Below, one piece after another: positions 53,204 through 62,170 of a DNA stretch of 64,000 bases. A model generated the notes under the pieces. That model was not told the origin of the DNA and did not search any database. It saw only the letters and a list, made by a program, of their open reading frames with translations. Source of the DNA: Hyphomicrobiales bacterium. Its GTDB lineage: Bacteria > Pseudomonadota > Alphaproteobacteria > Rhizobiales > Rhizobiaceae. The stretch is from assembly GCA_900468535.1 (NCBI GenBank), contig UBTY01000007.1, forward strand, positions 62,001-126,000, given 5' to 3'. The translations under genes were made by a program, and so were the position numbers. Positions within the stretch are counted from its first letter, which is position 1; the number at the start of each line of letters is the position of its first letter.

Positions 53204-54311
53204 TCGGCCCTCCCCTTTTATCAAGTGATGTCAATCCGCCCCGCAAGAGCCGGCGGACCGGAAAAAGCTCCCAACCCGTGCGATGGGAAAACAGTCCCCA
53301 GAGCCCCTGGGGCGCAAACAACATGGTCACGATGGCCAGTGCGCCAAGCGCCAGAAGATACCAGGAACCGTAACTCGCAAAGGCATTCTGCAGCAGAAAG
53401 AAAATGAGGACACCGAGGATCGGCCCCTCGATGGTTCCAATGCCGCCGATCACAACGATGAAGACGACGTAGGCCGTCCAGTCGGTGAGCGAGAACGCCG
53501 CATCGGGCGAAATACGCGCCTTCTGAAGATAGATCAGCGCGCCGACCACCCCGGTCACGAACGCGGTCAGCAAGTAGATCGCCGATTTCAGCTTTCGGGC
53601 ATCGACACCGAGCGCCCGGGCGGCGGTCTCGTTGTCGCGTACGGCAGCGAGGCCGAGACCGTGCTTGCTGCGCAGCAGCTTGTAGATAAATCCGATGGTC
53701 GCGACCGCCAGTGCGAGCGCCAACCAGTAAGCCAGCGCGTCTGCCGCAGCGGCTGGCCGCATACCGAACCAGTCGCTGAGTGCCGATATCCCGAGCATCT
53801 CGCGGGTGGCTTCTCGTGGCAGAGACGTCCCCGTGCCGCCGCCGAGCGCCTTCCACTGAGCAAGGACAAGCCGCCCCACTTCCGCAATGACCCAGGTGCC
53901 GATCGCGAAGTAGGGACCATAGAGTCGGAAGGCGAAGAATGCCGTTGGAATAGCGACCAGCACGGCAAACAGCCCGGCGAGCGGGATCGCGATCAGCGGA
54001 TCCAATCCTGCGAGGATGACAAGCCCGAACAGCGCGTAAGCCCCGCATCCGACAAACAACTGCTGGCCGACGGAAATCAACCCGGCGTAGCCGGCAAGCA
54101 GGTTCCAGCATTGGGCAAGTGTCAACATCGTCAGGATGAAGAAGAGATCCTGCACGATGCCGCGCGAAACCGCAAACGGCGCTGCAGCCATCGCCGCCAC
54201 AGCCACGATAGCGGCGACCGAGAAAGCGCCGGAAAGTTTCGTCCGCGTCTCGATCCTCCAGCCCAGGGGCGTATCGATCTCATTCGTCATCGTGTCAAAA
54301 CCTGTCGTCAT
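53196..54311 (-). CDS. Branched-chain type ABC permease, LivM-like
   Basis: 371 residues from the ATG at 54311 (ATG at 54290 also possible). Ten or so helices, with the LivM landmarks NLLAGYAGLISVGQQLFVG and RDNETAARALGVDARKLKS. It belongs to the Liv/HAA importer set with LivH, LivG, LivF and the binding protein. Likely imports the aromatic substrate. Confidence 0.92.
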   Translation of the reverse strand: MTTGFDTMTNEIDTPLGWRIETRTKLSGAFSVAAIVAVAAMAAAPFAVSRGIVQDLFFILTMLTLAQCWNLLAGYAGLISVGQQLFVGCGAYALFGLVILAGLDPLIAIPLAGLFAVLVAIPTAFFAFRLYGPYFAIGTWVIAEVGRLVLAQWKALGGGTGTSLPREATREMLGISALSDWFGMRPAAAADALAYWLALALAVATIGFIYKLLRSKHGLGLAAVRDNETAARALGVDARKLKSAIYLLTAFVTGVVGALIYLQKARISPDAAFSLTDWTAYVVFIVVIGGIGTIEGPILGVLIFFLLQNAFASYGSWYLLALGALAIVTMLFAPQGLWGLFSHRTGWELFPVRRLLRGGLTSLDKRGGPNG

Positions 54312-54316
54312 GGCAC

Positions 54317-55180
54317 TCAATCCACAGCTCGGGGGAAGAGACCTCGCGGCCGGAAGAGCAGTACGAGGAGAAAAGCGATGTGGCCGGACAAGACCTGCCA
54401 CTCCGGATTGACCGAAGCCCCGACGGTCTGCGCAACCCCGAGAATGACGCCACCTGCAAGGGTGCCCCATAGGGAGCCAAGTCCGCCGATGATCACGGCC
54501 TCGAAGGCATAGATGAGCCGAGCGGGACCAGAGGTCGGATCGAAGTTCGCCCGCGTGCCAAGATAGAGGGCGGCGATGGTGACGATCATCATCGCTAGAC
54601 CGGTGGCGATCGCAAAGATTGAGTTCGGCCGAATTCCCATCAGGCGAGCGGTGACCACATCGTCCGAGGTTGCCCGGAAAGCCCGCCCCAGTGCGGTGCG
54701 GTAGATTAGTTGGTTCAGCGCGACGATGACGGCAATCGCCGAGGCAAACGTCAGAAGCGGCATCACGCCGGCGTTTATCCCTGCGATCTGGACGGACGCA
54801 GTCTCGAGGTAGCCCGCCGAGATCCGCTTGCTGTCGGCCGTAAATGTCTCCAGCAGCCCGTTCTGGATGACGATCGAAAGGCCGAACGTGACGAGCAGCG
54901 GCGGCAGGATGTCTTTGCCGAGCGTGCGGTTCAGAAGATGATACTGCAGCATCCATCCCAGCCCGAACATGATGGGAGCGGCGACCAAGGCTGACAGGAA
55001 AGGGTTCAAGCCAAGGGTCGAAACGACCAACAGGATCAGGAAGGCCGCAAGCACGATCAGATCGCCATGCGCGAGGTTGACCAAGCGCATGATGCCGAAG
55101 ACGAGGCTCAATCCGGCCGCGAAGAGCGCATAAAGCCCTCCGAGCAGCACGCCTTGCAGAAGCGTATCAAGCCAGTTCAT
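54317..55180 (-). CDS. Branched-chain type ABC permease, LivH-like
   Basis: 287 residues from the ATG at 55180. Eight helices and the LivH signature LLQGVLLGGLYALFAAGLSL, LVNLAHGDLIVLAAF and RATSDDVVTARLMGI. Overlaps the LivF gene by 14 bases and is followed by LivM after five bases. Confidence 0.92.
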   Translation of the reverse strand: MNWLDTLLQGVLLGGLYALFAAGLSLVFGIMRLVNLAHGDLIVLAAFLILLVVSTLGLNPFLSALVAAPIMFGLGWMLQYHLLNRTLGKDILPPLLVTFGLSIVIQNGLLETFTADSKRISAGYLETASVQIAGINAGVMPLLTFASAIAVIVALNQLIYRTALGRAFRATSDDVVTARLMGIRPNSIFAIATGLAMMIVTIAALYLGTRANFDPTSGPARLIYAFEAVIIGGLGSLWGTLAGGVILGVAQTVGASVNPEWQVLSGHIAFLLVLLFRPRGLFPRAVD

Positions 55181-55889
55181 CGGTGCTCGCTCCAAAGTAG
55201 GCGGCGTGGATATCAGCCCGATCGAGCTCCGCCGGACCGCCCGTCAGGGTGATCTTGCCTTCCATCATGCAGTAGACCCGGTCCGCGACTTTCAACGCCT
55301 GCGCGATGTCCTGTTCGACAATCACGATCGCAGCACCTGCGATCCGGATCTTTGCAAAGGCGCCGTAGATATCCTTGATCACGACCGGCGCGAGCCCAAG
55401 GCTGAGTTCGTCGCAAAGAAGAACTTCCGGGTTGGACATCAACGCCCTGCCGATCGCCACCATTTGCTGCTGGCCTCCTGACAGCGCCGTCGCCGGATTG
55501 CGACGTCGCTCCCTCAAGACGGGAAACAGCTCATAGACAGTGTTTAGCGACCAATAGCCGGCGTCCCTTTTTCCATAGCTGCCGATCTGGAGATTTTCCT
55601 CGACCGTCAGCGACGGAAAGAGCCGACGGCCTTCGGGCACGAGGGCGATGCCACGCCTGACGACATCCGCGGCGTCGATCGACCCGATCGGCTCGCCACG
55701 ATAAAGGATCATGTCGGAACGGTTGGCGATCACGCCGGCGATGGATCGCATCAGCGTCGACTTGCCAGCCCCGTTGGCGCCGATCACCGCAATTGTCTCG
55801 CCGGCTTGAAGCTGCATGTCCACGCCGAAGATTGCCTGGAAGTCGCCATAGAATGCGGTCAGTCCGCGGGTTTCGAGAAGGTTCGGCAT
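55167..55889 (-). CDS. ABC ATP-binding protein, LivF-like
   Basis: 240 residues. Walker A GANGAGKSTLM, signature LSGGQQQMVAIGRAL, Walker B EVLLCDELSLGLAP. The LivF-type Q-loop region has PEGRRLFPSLTVEENL. Overlaps LivH and adjoins LivG by one base, part of one operon. Confidence 0.93.
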   Translation of the reverse strand: MPNLLETRGLTAFYGDFQAIFGVDMQLQAGETIAVIGANGAGKSTLMRSIAGVIANRSDMILYRGEPIGSIDAADVVRRGIALVPEGRRLFPSLTVEENLQIGSYGKRDAGYWSLNTVYELFPVLRERRRNPATALSGGQQQMVAIGRALMSNPEVLLCDELSLGLAPVVIKDIYGAFAKIRIAGAAIVIVEQDIAQALKVADRVYCMMEGKITLTGGPAELDRADIHAAYFGASTDELA

Positions 55890-56608
55890 CAGACCTCCAT
55901 TCCTAGATAGATCTCGCGCACTGCACGCGAGGCCATGATTTCGTCAGGGGCACCGATGCCGATCATCCGACCGAAATTGAGTACCAGCAAGCGTTCGGCA
56001 ACCGCGGTCAGGGCGTTCAGAACATGCTCAATCCAGATGATTGTCACACCCCGGGAATGAACCCGCTTGATGGTCGCGACCAGTTGTTTGCATTCTCCTT
56101 CGGTCAGCCCGCCGGCAATCTCATCGAGCAACAAAAGCTTCGGTTTTGTCGCAAGCGCACGGGCGAGTTCCAGCCTCTTGCGCTCGAGAAGCGTGAGCGA
56201 GGCAGCAGCCACGTTCGCTTTGGTGATCAGGCCGGTTTCGACAAGGATATCGGCGCAAAAGCCTGCGACGTCGTTCTCGCTCGCGCGTGACCCAAAGGCG
56301 CCGGCAACGAGCAGGTTTTCATAGACGGTCAGCCGCTCGAAAGGCTGTGGTATCTGAAAGGTGCGACCCATTCCCGCCAGACAACGCTGCATCGGCGGAA
56401 CTGCTGTTACGTCCTTCCCGTCGAAAGTCACCGATCCGCCGGCAACAGCGAGATTGCCGTTGATCAGGTTGAACAATGTCGACTTGCCGGCACCATTCGG
56501 TCCGATCACACCGAGCGCCTCGCCCGTTTCGACGGCAAAGCTGATGTCTTCAGCAACGACAAGCGCGCCGAAGGACTTCGAGACACCGTTCAGTTCCAGT
56601 AGGGGCAT
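55889..56608 (-). CDS. ABC ATP-binding protein, LivG-like
   Basis: 239 residues. Walker A GPNGAGKSTLF, GMGRTFQIPQPFERLTVYEN, and Walker B LLLLDEIAGGL. The ABC signature region reads SLTLLERKRLELARAL, the usual LivG variant. It pairs with LivF to energise the LivH/LivM permease. Confidence 0.93.
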   Translation of the reverse strand: MPLLELNGVSKSFGALVVAEDISFAVETGEALGVIGPNGAGKSTLFNLINGNLAVAGGSVTFDGKDVTAVPPMQRCLAGMGRTFQIPQPFERLTVYENLLVAGAFGSRASENDVAGFCADILVETGLITKANVAAASLTLLERKRLELARALATKPKLLLLDEIAGGLTEGECKQLVATIKRVHSRGVTIIWIEHVLNALTAVAERLLVLNFGRMIGIGAPDEIMASRAVREIYLGMEV

Positions 56609-56627
56609 CGATCAATCTCCACACGGA

Positions 56628-56655
56628 GTCCACCCGGCCCATGAGCCGGGCGGAC
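56628..56655 (-). terminator. Intercistronic hairpin between binding protein and LivG
   Basis: GTCCACCCGGC (56628-56638) and GCCGGGCGGAC (56645-56655) form an 11-bp stem with one mismatch and a 6-base loop. It lies between the binding-protein stop and the LivG start. Confidence 0.6.
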
Positions 56656-56663
56656 CGCGTCTC

Positions 56664-57956
56664 TCAGGCCAGCGCCTCGAGCTTGCCACCGAGCGGCACA
56701 TTTGGCGCAAGGCTGTTTTCGACGATCACGAGCTCGTAGCCGCCACCCGACTTGAGACGCCACTGACCACCGACAAGCGGCGTCTTGGCGACGTTCTTTT
56801 GGGCAAAGGGCGGCAGCTTGTCGCTGCCCCAGGCGACCGGTCCAACAATGGTGTCCAGCTTGGTTTCGCCAATCGCCTTGGCGACAGCCTTGCCGTCGGA
56901 GGCATCCTCGGTTCGCTTCATGACATCGACGGCGAGTTCGAACAGTGCATGCGCGAAGCCGATCGGCTGCGTCCACGGGCGCCCTGTCGCCTTGGTGAAG
57001 GCATCTGCAACAGTGGCCGCCGTATCTCCCGTCAGCGACGACTTGAACGGATGGCTCGGTGTCCACCAGACCTCCGTCGAGAGGTTGTGACCAGCGTTGC
57101 CCAACGCTTCGACCGTCTGCGGGAAGAGCAACGCCTTGCCTATCGACGCGATCTTCGGCTTCAGTCCCTGCTGCTTTGCCTGGTTCCAGAATGTCGTCAA
57201 GTCAGGCGGGATCATCACGCCCGTCAGAATGTCGGTCCCGGCCTGCTTGAAGGCGTTGATCTGCGCGGAAAAATCGTCGGTGAGGTTCTGGTAGCGGCCG
57301 GTGTCGGTGAGGCCGTAACCAAGCTTTTCGAGAACAGGCGGAAAGCCGACGACCTTGTCACCCCAGGCGTTGCCATCGCCATCATTGGGGAAGAGGCCGC
57401 CAATCTTCTTGTTCGTCTCGATCTGTCCCCACATTCCGGTGAAGACGGCGATGATGTCCTCGAGACCCCAGAAGAAATGGTAGGCATAGTCGAACGGCTT
57501 CCACGAAGCCGGATCGCCCGGATTTCCTTGCTGGCCGATGAACCAGGGTTGCCAGGGTGCGACCGTCGAGATGCAAGGCATCTGTTCGCCTTCGCAGGTG
57601 GTCGAGACCGGATTGGTCGTTTCCGGCGTTGATGACACGAGCATCAGGTTGATCTCGTCCGTGACAATCAGTTCCTTCGCCACTTCCGCAGCCCGGTTCG
57701 GATTGGACTGACTGTCCTTGACGACAACCTCATAATTCAGCCCGAGCTTCTTCGTCGTTTCCAGGAACGCGTCGACGACAAACTTGTCGGCCTCTCCGAA
57801 TGCGGCGAGCGGTCCGGTCTGCGGACTGACATAGCCAAGCTTGATCGCCACATCCTTCGCAACTGCGGGCGCAGCCAGACCAGACGTAGCGATAATTGCG
57901 CCGCCGGCAGCGGTGGTCTTCAGAAAATCGCGTCTCGTGAACATGTTTCCTCCCAT
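56664..57956 (-). CDS. Liv-type solute-binding protein (Tat-like leader)
   Basis: 430 residues from the ATG at 57956 with GGAGGAGAGAGG ahead; ATG 57944 is the alternative. The leader MFTRRDFLKTTAAGGAIIAT has a twin-arginine pattern (TRRDFL). Mature domain is a type I periplasmic-binding fold (IKLGYVSPQTGPLAAFGEAD, LMLVSSTPETTNPVSTTCEG, GGLFPNDGDGNAW). It delivers the aromatic ligand to LivHMGF. First ABC gene of the cluster, 45 bases after maleylacetate reductase. Confidence 0.9.
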   Translation of the reverse strand: MGGNMFTRRDFLKTTAAGGAIIATSGLAAPAVAKDVAIKLGYVSPQTGPLAAFGEADKFVVDAFLETTKKLGLNYEVVVKDSQSNPNRAAEVAKELIVTDEINLMLVSSTPETTNPVSTTCEGEQMPCISTVAPWQPWFIGQQGNPGDPASWKPFDYAYHFFWGLEDIIAVFTGMWGQIETNKKIGGLFPNDGDGNAWGDKVVGFPPVLEKLGYGLTDTGRYQNLTDDFSAQINAFKQAGTDILTGVMIPPDLTTFWNQAKQQGLKPKIASIGKALLFPQTVEALGNAGHNLSTEVWWTPSHPFKSSLTGDTAATVADAFTKATGRPWTQPIGFAHALFELAVDVMKRTEDASDGKAVAKAIGETKLDTIVGPVAWGSDKLPPFAQKNVAKTPLVGGQWRLKSGGGYELVIVENSLAPNVPLGGKLEALA

Positions 57957-58001
57957 TGTCCTCTCTCCTCCCAAAGAGCGCACTCGACAGTGCACCAGAA
58001 C

Positions 58002-59063
58002 TCAATCCGTTGGCCGACGTCCTTCCCAGGCATTTTGCAAAAGCTGACGGATCGCTTGACCGTCGATCGGTTGCGGATTCCAGTAAGGGTTCTCGACGGC
58101 AATCGACGACGCACGGTCCAGGTCGGTTTCCGTCAGTCCGAAATCGCGCAGCGACATTGGCGCGCCTATGGCTTTGGCAAAATCCCAGAGACCGCCACCG
58201 ACCGAGCCGCCGAAGATCTCAGCAACCGACGCAAGCTCGCTTGATGCCGCCGTTGCGTTGAAGCCTGCGGTGTGGGGCAGCATGACTGCATGGGTTTCGG
58301 CGTGCGGGGTATCGAAGGAACCGCCGAGCGTGTGGCAAATCTTGTGATGCAACGCCATTCCGACGGCCCCGAGCACGGTGCCGCAGAGCCAGGCGCCGTA
58401 AAGTGCGTCGCTGCGAGCCTCCGCACTATCAGGCGCTTGAACGATCTTGGGAAGGCTGCGCGCGAAGGCGCGCAATCCCTCGATTGCCATCAGCGTCGAG
58501 ATCGGATTGCGGTCACGTGCGTAGAGACCTTCGACGGCATGCGCCATCGCATTGAGGCCGCTCGTCACGCTCATCTGAACAGGCAGTCCATGGGTGAGCA
58601 GCGGATCGTATATCACGATTTCGGGCAGGATCTTCGCATCCTTCACGGTCGTCTTCCGACCCCCCTCGGTCTGGCCGAGAATGGGCGTGACCTCCGACCC
58701 CGCATACGTCGTCGGAACAACGATCTGAAGCAGGTCAGTCCGATAGGCAAGCGCCTTGCCGAGCCCAGTCGTCGAGCCGCCGCCAAGGGCGATCAGGCAG
58801 TCCGCCTTCGTTTCGGCAACCACTTTCATTGCGGTCTCGGTCACGTCGACGGGCGTGTGCATGACAGCACCCGCAAACACGCCGCAAGCCAGTTCGCCGA
58901 CCTCTTTGGCGAGCGCCTCGGCATCGGCTTTCTGATGCGGTGTGGAGAGCACAAGTGCGCGCTTGGCGCCCGACTTGGCGATCCATTCAGACACCATCTT
59001 GCTGGCGCCATCTCCAAAGACGATCTGGGCCGGACTACCGGCGTAGGAAAATGCGATGCTCAT
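58002..59063 (-). CDS. Maleylacetate reductase
   Basis: 353 residues. Iron-ADH-family fold with the maleylacetate reductase pattern: NAD loop LIALGGGSTTGLGKAL, VPTTYAGSEVTPILGQTEGG, TSGLNAMAHAVEGLYA, HHKICHTLGGSFDTPHAETH. It reduces maleylacetate to 3-oxoadipate, the step after hydroxyquinol cleavage. Its start overlaps the stop of the dioxygenase at 59060 by four bases. Confidence 0.93.
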   Translation of the reverse strand: MSIAFSYAGSPAQIVFGDGASKMVSEWIAKSGAKRALVLSTPHQKADAEALAKEVGELACGVFAGAVMHTPVDVTETAMKVVAETKADCLIALGGGSTTGLGKALAYRTDLLQIVVPTTYAGSEVTPILGQTEGGRKTTVKDAKILPEIVIYDPLLTHGLPVQMSVTSGLNAMAHAVEGLYARDRNPISTLMAIEGLRAFARSLPKIVQAPDSAEARSDALYGAWLCGTVLGAVGMALHHKICHTLGGSFDTPHAETHAVMLPHTAGFNATAASSELASVAEIFGGSVGGGLWDFAKAIGAPMSLRDFGLTETDLDRASSIAVENPYWNPQPIDGQAIRQLLQNAWEGRRPTD

Positions 59064-59932
59064 ACCGCCCTCCTTGGTTTTGAACGAACCATGACGAAGG
59101 TTAGAGCAACAGCCCTCCCACGTTGACCAGCGACGTCGGCCGGCTCGAAAGTGTGAACGAGCTCCGGTCGAACGCCAAAAAGCGCATCTTCCGCCAGAAG
59201 CGGATCGCCGGCATCATAGATATGTGTGGTTATCGTCTCGAAACCATCAGCGCGGATCACGAAATGCAAATTCGCGGGGCGATGAAGCGGAACGCCCGCA
59301 GCAGCCAGAAGCCGACCGACAGGACCGTCGCCGGGAACACCGTAACCTGACGGTACGATGGAGCGATATTCGACACGTCCGGCGCCGTCGGTTCGAAACA
59401 GGCCGCGCAGATTGTGCTCGGGTTGCAGGTCTGGCTGCTGGTTCTCGTAATAGCCTTGCGCATTGGCCTGCCAGGTCACGAGTTCCGCACCCGGGACAGG
59501 TAAACCGTCAAGGTCCCGCACACTGACCGATACCGCCAAGGGCTCGCCAACGCCGTCGAGAGAGATGGACGCGCCGTGCTTGCGTTCGGGGGCATCCTCT
59601 CGAAAAAACGGACCGCGGATCGTATTGGGCGTTGCGCCCTTCGGCCTGCGGGAATTGATCTCCTCAACGAGAGCCGACGCGCCCGTCAGATCAGAAAGCA
59701 GCACCCATTCCTGTCGCCTCTCATCCGAGGCGTGTCCGACTTCGGTCAGGAAAGCGATCACTTTCCGCCAATCGTCCTGTGTCGGCCGGAACTGCTTGAT
59801 AAGGTCGTGGATATGCGCGACGGCGGCTGCGAGGAGTTGCGCCACATCGGTATCCTGCCGCCCGGCTAGACGTTCCGCGAATACATCAGAAGAGGTTGCC
59901 TCGCTGAAGGTCAGCGTCGGAAGACGGCCCAC
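59060..59932 (-). CDS. Intradiol dioxygenase paralog with one iron-ligand His replaced by Asn
   Basis: 290 residues. N-terminal dioxygenase domain (AHIHDLIKQFRPTQDDWRKV) and intradiol core. The two tyrosine ligands are present (GYYENQQ, SGYGVPGDG) but the HxH ligand motif reads RPANLHF: Asn (AAT on the coding strand, plus-strand complement near 59265) takes the place of the first His. All other motifs match the intact enzyme at 50545. The protein may have lost activity, changed metal binding or become regulatory. First gene of the operon, divergent from LysR. Confidence 0.85.
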   Translation of the reverse strand: MGRLPTLTFSEATSSDVFAERLAGRQDTDVAQLLAAAVAHIHDLIKQFRPTQDDWRKVIAFLTEVGHASDERRQEWVLLSDLTGASALVEEINSRRPKGATPNTIRGPFFREDAPERKHGASISLDGVGEPLAVSVSVRDLDGLPVPGAELVTWQANAQGYYENQQPDLQPEHNLRGLFRTDGAGRVEYRSIVPSGYGVPGDGPVGRLLAAAGVPLHRPANLHFVIRADGFETITTHIYDAGDPLLAEDALFGVRPELVHTFEPADVAGQRGRAVALTFVMVRSKPRRAV

Positions 59933-60003
59933 TGTTCTTCTCCTCCCATTCCCTAGCAGACGAAGAGACCTTAGCAGCGAGCCCGAGGGGCGTTGATGAT
60001 TTT

Positions 60004-60021
60004 GTTATGCCACAATATAAC
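60004..60021. promoter_or_regulatory. LysR operator candidate before the dioxygenase operon
   Basis: GTTAT (60004-60008) and ATAAC (60017-60021) are inverted with 8 bases between, in the short divergent promoter. A second GTTATG overlaps the LysR start codon (60027-60032), and TTGTTATG occurs twice. Confidence 0.5.
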
Positions 60022-60029
60022 GGATTGTT

Positions 60030-60980
60030 ATGAAGATCGATGAGCGACACCTTATCCAGCTTGCCGCGGTGGTGAAGACCGGCGGCGTTACCGAAGGCGC
60101 GGCATTGCTCGGACTGGCACAGTCTGCCGTCTCGAGAACGCTTTCCATGCTGGAGAAGCGCGTCGGCGAACCGCTGTTCATAAAGGGAAGACGCCCTCTG
60201 CAGCCGACAGCCTTCGGCCTGTCACTCGCCGAACATGGCTTTGTCATGCTTGCCGCGTCCCGCAAGGCCTCAGACCTCGTGGAGAGCTTCCGCATCGGCA
60301 ATAGCGGCGTCGTGCGCGTGGGCGGTACACCGTTTTTCATGGACTCGCTGATCGCCGGCCTTTGCGCGGAGTTCCAGGCAACGCATCCCGATGTGCGCAT
60401 CGATCAGAGTTACGGCTATTTTCCGGATTTGCGTGCGGGCCTCAAGGCGGACCAGATCGACATTGCAATCTGCCCGATCGACATCCTCGATGAGGGCTCC
60501 GGTCTGGAATTCCAGCAAATCCTCCCTGGCAGAAACGTGATCGCGTGCAGTGTCACACATCCGCTTCTCCTCAAGAGGAAGCCACAGCCCAGCCAACTCC
60601 TGAGCTATCCCTGGGTCGCTCCTCCTCCGGGTAGCCCGCTCCTTGCCGACCTTCGCGCGCTGCTTCTCTCGTTCGGCGGCACGGAGATAAAGGTGCGCTA
60701 CTCAGGCGGCTCGCTGATGGGCGTGATCAATTATCTGAAGGCCTCCGAGGCGCTAACGGTTATGCCGCATAGCGTCGTGTTTGCGCAGCGGAAGGAACGG
60801 TCGATTACGGCTCTCCCGATCAATATCCCGCATCCGGAGCGAGCGCTTGCGATCCTGAAGAGGATCGACGCGCCGCGCGCACCGGCTGTAGAGCAGTTTG
60901 CCAACCATATCCGCTCCGGCTTCCAAACGCTGCGTCATCTGATCAAGCGCCACGAGGAGGCAGTGATCTGGGGGCAGTGA
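60030..60980 (+). CDS. LysR-family regulator of the aromatic operon
   Basis: 316 residues. HTH at 1-65 (DERHLIQLAAVVKTGGVTEG, GLAQSAVSRTLSMLEKRVGE). Effector domain with VRVGGTPFFMDSLIAGL and LLSYPWVAPPPGSPLLADLR, as in the PcaQ/GbpR-like branch. It is divergent from the dioxygenase operon with 97 bases between, so it is its likely activator, responding to the aromatic or a pathway intermediate. Confidence 0.9.
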   Translation: MKIDERHLIQLAAVVKTGGVTEGAALLGLAQSAVSRTLSMLEKRVGEPLFIKGRRPLQPTAFGLSLAEHGFVMLAASRKASDLVESFRIGNSGVVRVGGTPFFMDSLIAGLCAEFQATHPDVRIDQSYGYFPDLRAGLKADQIDIAICPIDILDEGSGLEFQQILPGRNVIACSVTHPLLLKRKPQPSQLLSYPWVAPPPGSPLLADLRALLLSFGGTEIKVRYSGGSLMGVINYLKASEALTVMPHSVVFAQRKERSITALPINIPHPERALAILKRIDAPRAPAVEQFANHIRSGFQTLRHLIKRHEEAVIWGQ

Positions 60981-61099
60981 AGCGACGAGCCTGGATGAAA
61001 GTGGAAGCAGCGCCGCACTCCCACTGAAGTTGCATGGGCTGGCTTTCAGGGAACCCGATGCTTTTTGCGAGAACCGGCGATCGTTCCGAAATTCCGTGA

Positions 61100-62152
61100 T
61101 TACGGCACGCGATTTCCGTCCACATCGAAAAGGTGAAGCTTCGCCAGATCGATGCTGAGCTTCACACTCTCTCCCGGCTGAACGTCGACACGATCACGAA
61201 GCATCACCGTCGCCGTCTGGTTGCCGATCCTCACAATGAGCATCGTTTCCGGGCCAGTCGGCTCAACCAGGATGATCTGGGCGGGGACACCAGTGTCATC
61301 TGCTGAGAGGGCAATGTGCTCAGGCCTGATGCCATACTGGGCAATCTCCGCGGCGCCTCGATCGTCGGGCAAGGGCAAAGCCGGGCCGCCATTCAGCACA
61401 AAACGACCTTCGACATTCTTCCCGTCGAACAGGTTCATGGCGGGAGAGCCGATGAAAGTCGCGACGAAAGTATTTACAGGACGGTCATAGAGATCGAGCG
61501 GTTTTCCGACCTGTTCGATACGGCCGGCGCGCATGACCACGATCTTGTCGGCCATGGTCATGGCTTCGATCTGGTCGTGCGTGACATAGACGGTCGTCGT
61601 CTTCAGGCGCTGATGCAGTTCCTTGATCTCGGCGCGCATCGTAACCCGCAATTTCGCGTCGAGATTGGACAGTGGCTCGTCAAAGAGAAACACCTTGGGG
61701 TGCCTCACAATCGCGCGTCCCATCGCGACGCGCTGACGCTGGCCACCGCTCAGTTGCTTCGGTAGCCTGTCGAGAAGCGGCTCAAGCGCCAGTATCCCAG
61801 CCGCCTCGCGCACGCGCTTTGAGATTGCCGTCTTGTCCTGACCCTGAAGCTTCAGGGCAAATCCCATGTTCTCCTCGACCGTCATGTGCGGATAAAGCGC
61901 GTAGCTCTGAAACACCATGGCGATGTCGCGTTCCTTTGGGGGCACCTCGTTGACGACGCGCCCGCCGATGCGGATTTCGCCGCCGCTGATGTCCTCGAGA
62001 CCAGCCAGCATGCGCAGCAAGGTAGACTTGCCGCAGCCTGACGGACCAACGAGTGTGACGAACTCACCGTCCGCTATGTCCACCGAGACGCCGTGGATCA
62101 CGGATGCCGCGCCATATTGCTTCTTGACTTCGTCGATTGCGACCGATGCCAT
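61100..62152 (-). CDS. Sugar ABC transporter ATP-binding protein, UgpC/MalK type (GH32 operon)
   Basis: 350 residues. Walker A GPSGCGKSTLL, Q-loop FQSYALYPHM, signature LSGGQRQRVAMGRAI, Walker B VFLFDEPLSNLD and a C-terminal TOBE domain (YGIRPEHIALSADD). Lies after the GH32 gene (18 bases) and a MalG-type permease whose end is at the window edge, so all three belong to a fructan/sucrose import operon. Confidence 0.92.
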   Translation of the reverse strand: MASVAIDEVKKQYGAASVIHGVSVDIADGEFVTLVGPSGCGKSTLLRMLAGLEDISGGEIRIGGRVVNEVPPKERDIAMVFQSYALYPHMTVEENMGFALKLQGQDKTAISKRVREAAGILALEPLLDRLPKQLSGGQRQRVAMGRAIVRHPKVFLFDEPLSNLDAKLRVTMRAEIKELHQRLKTTTVYVTHDQIEAMTMADKIVVMRAGRIEQVGKPLDLYDRPVNTFVATFIGSPAMNLFDGKNVEGRFVLNGGPALPLPDDRGAAEIAQYGIRPEHIALSADDTGVPAQIILVEPTGPETMLIVRIGNQTATVMLRDRVDVQPGESVKLSIDLAKLHLFDVDGNRVP

Positions 62153-62170
62153 GATATCCTCCCACCAAAA

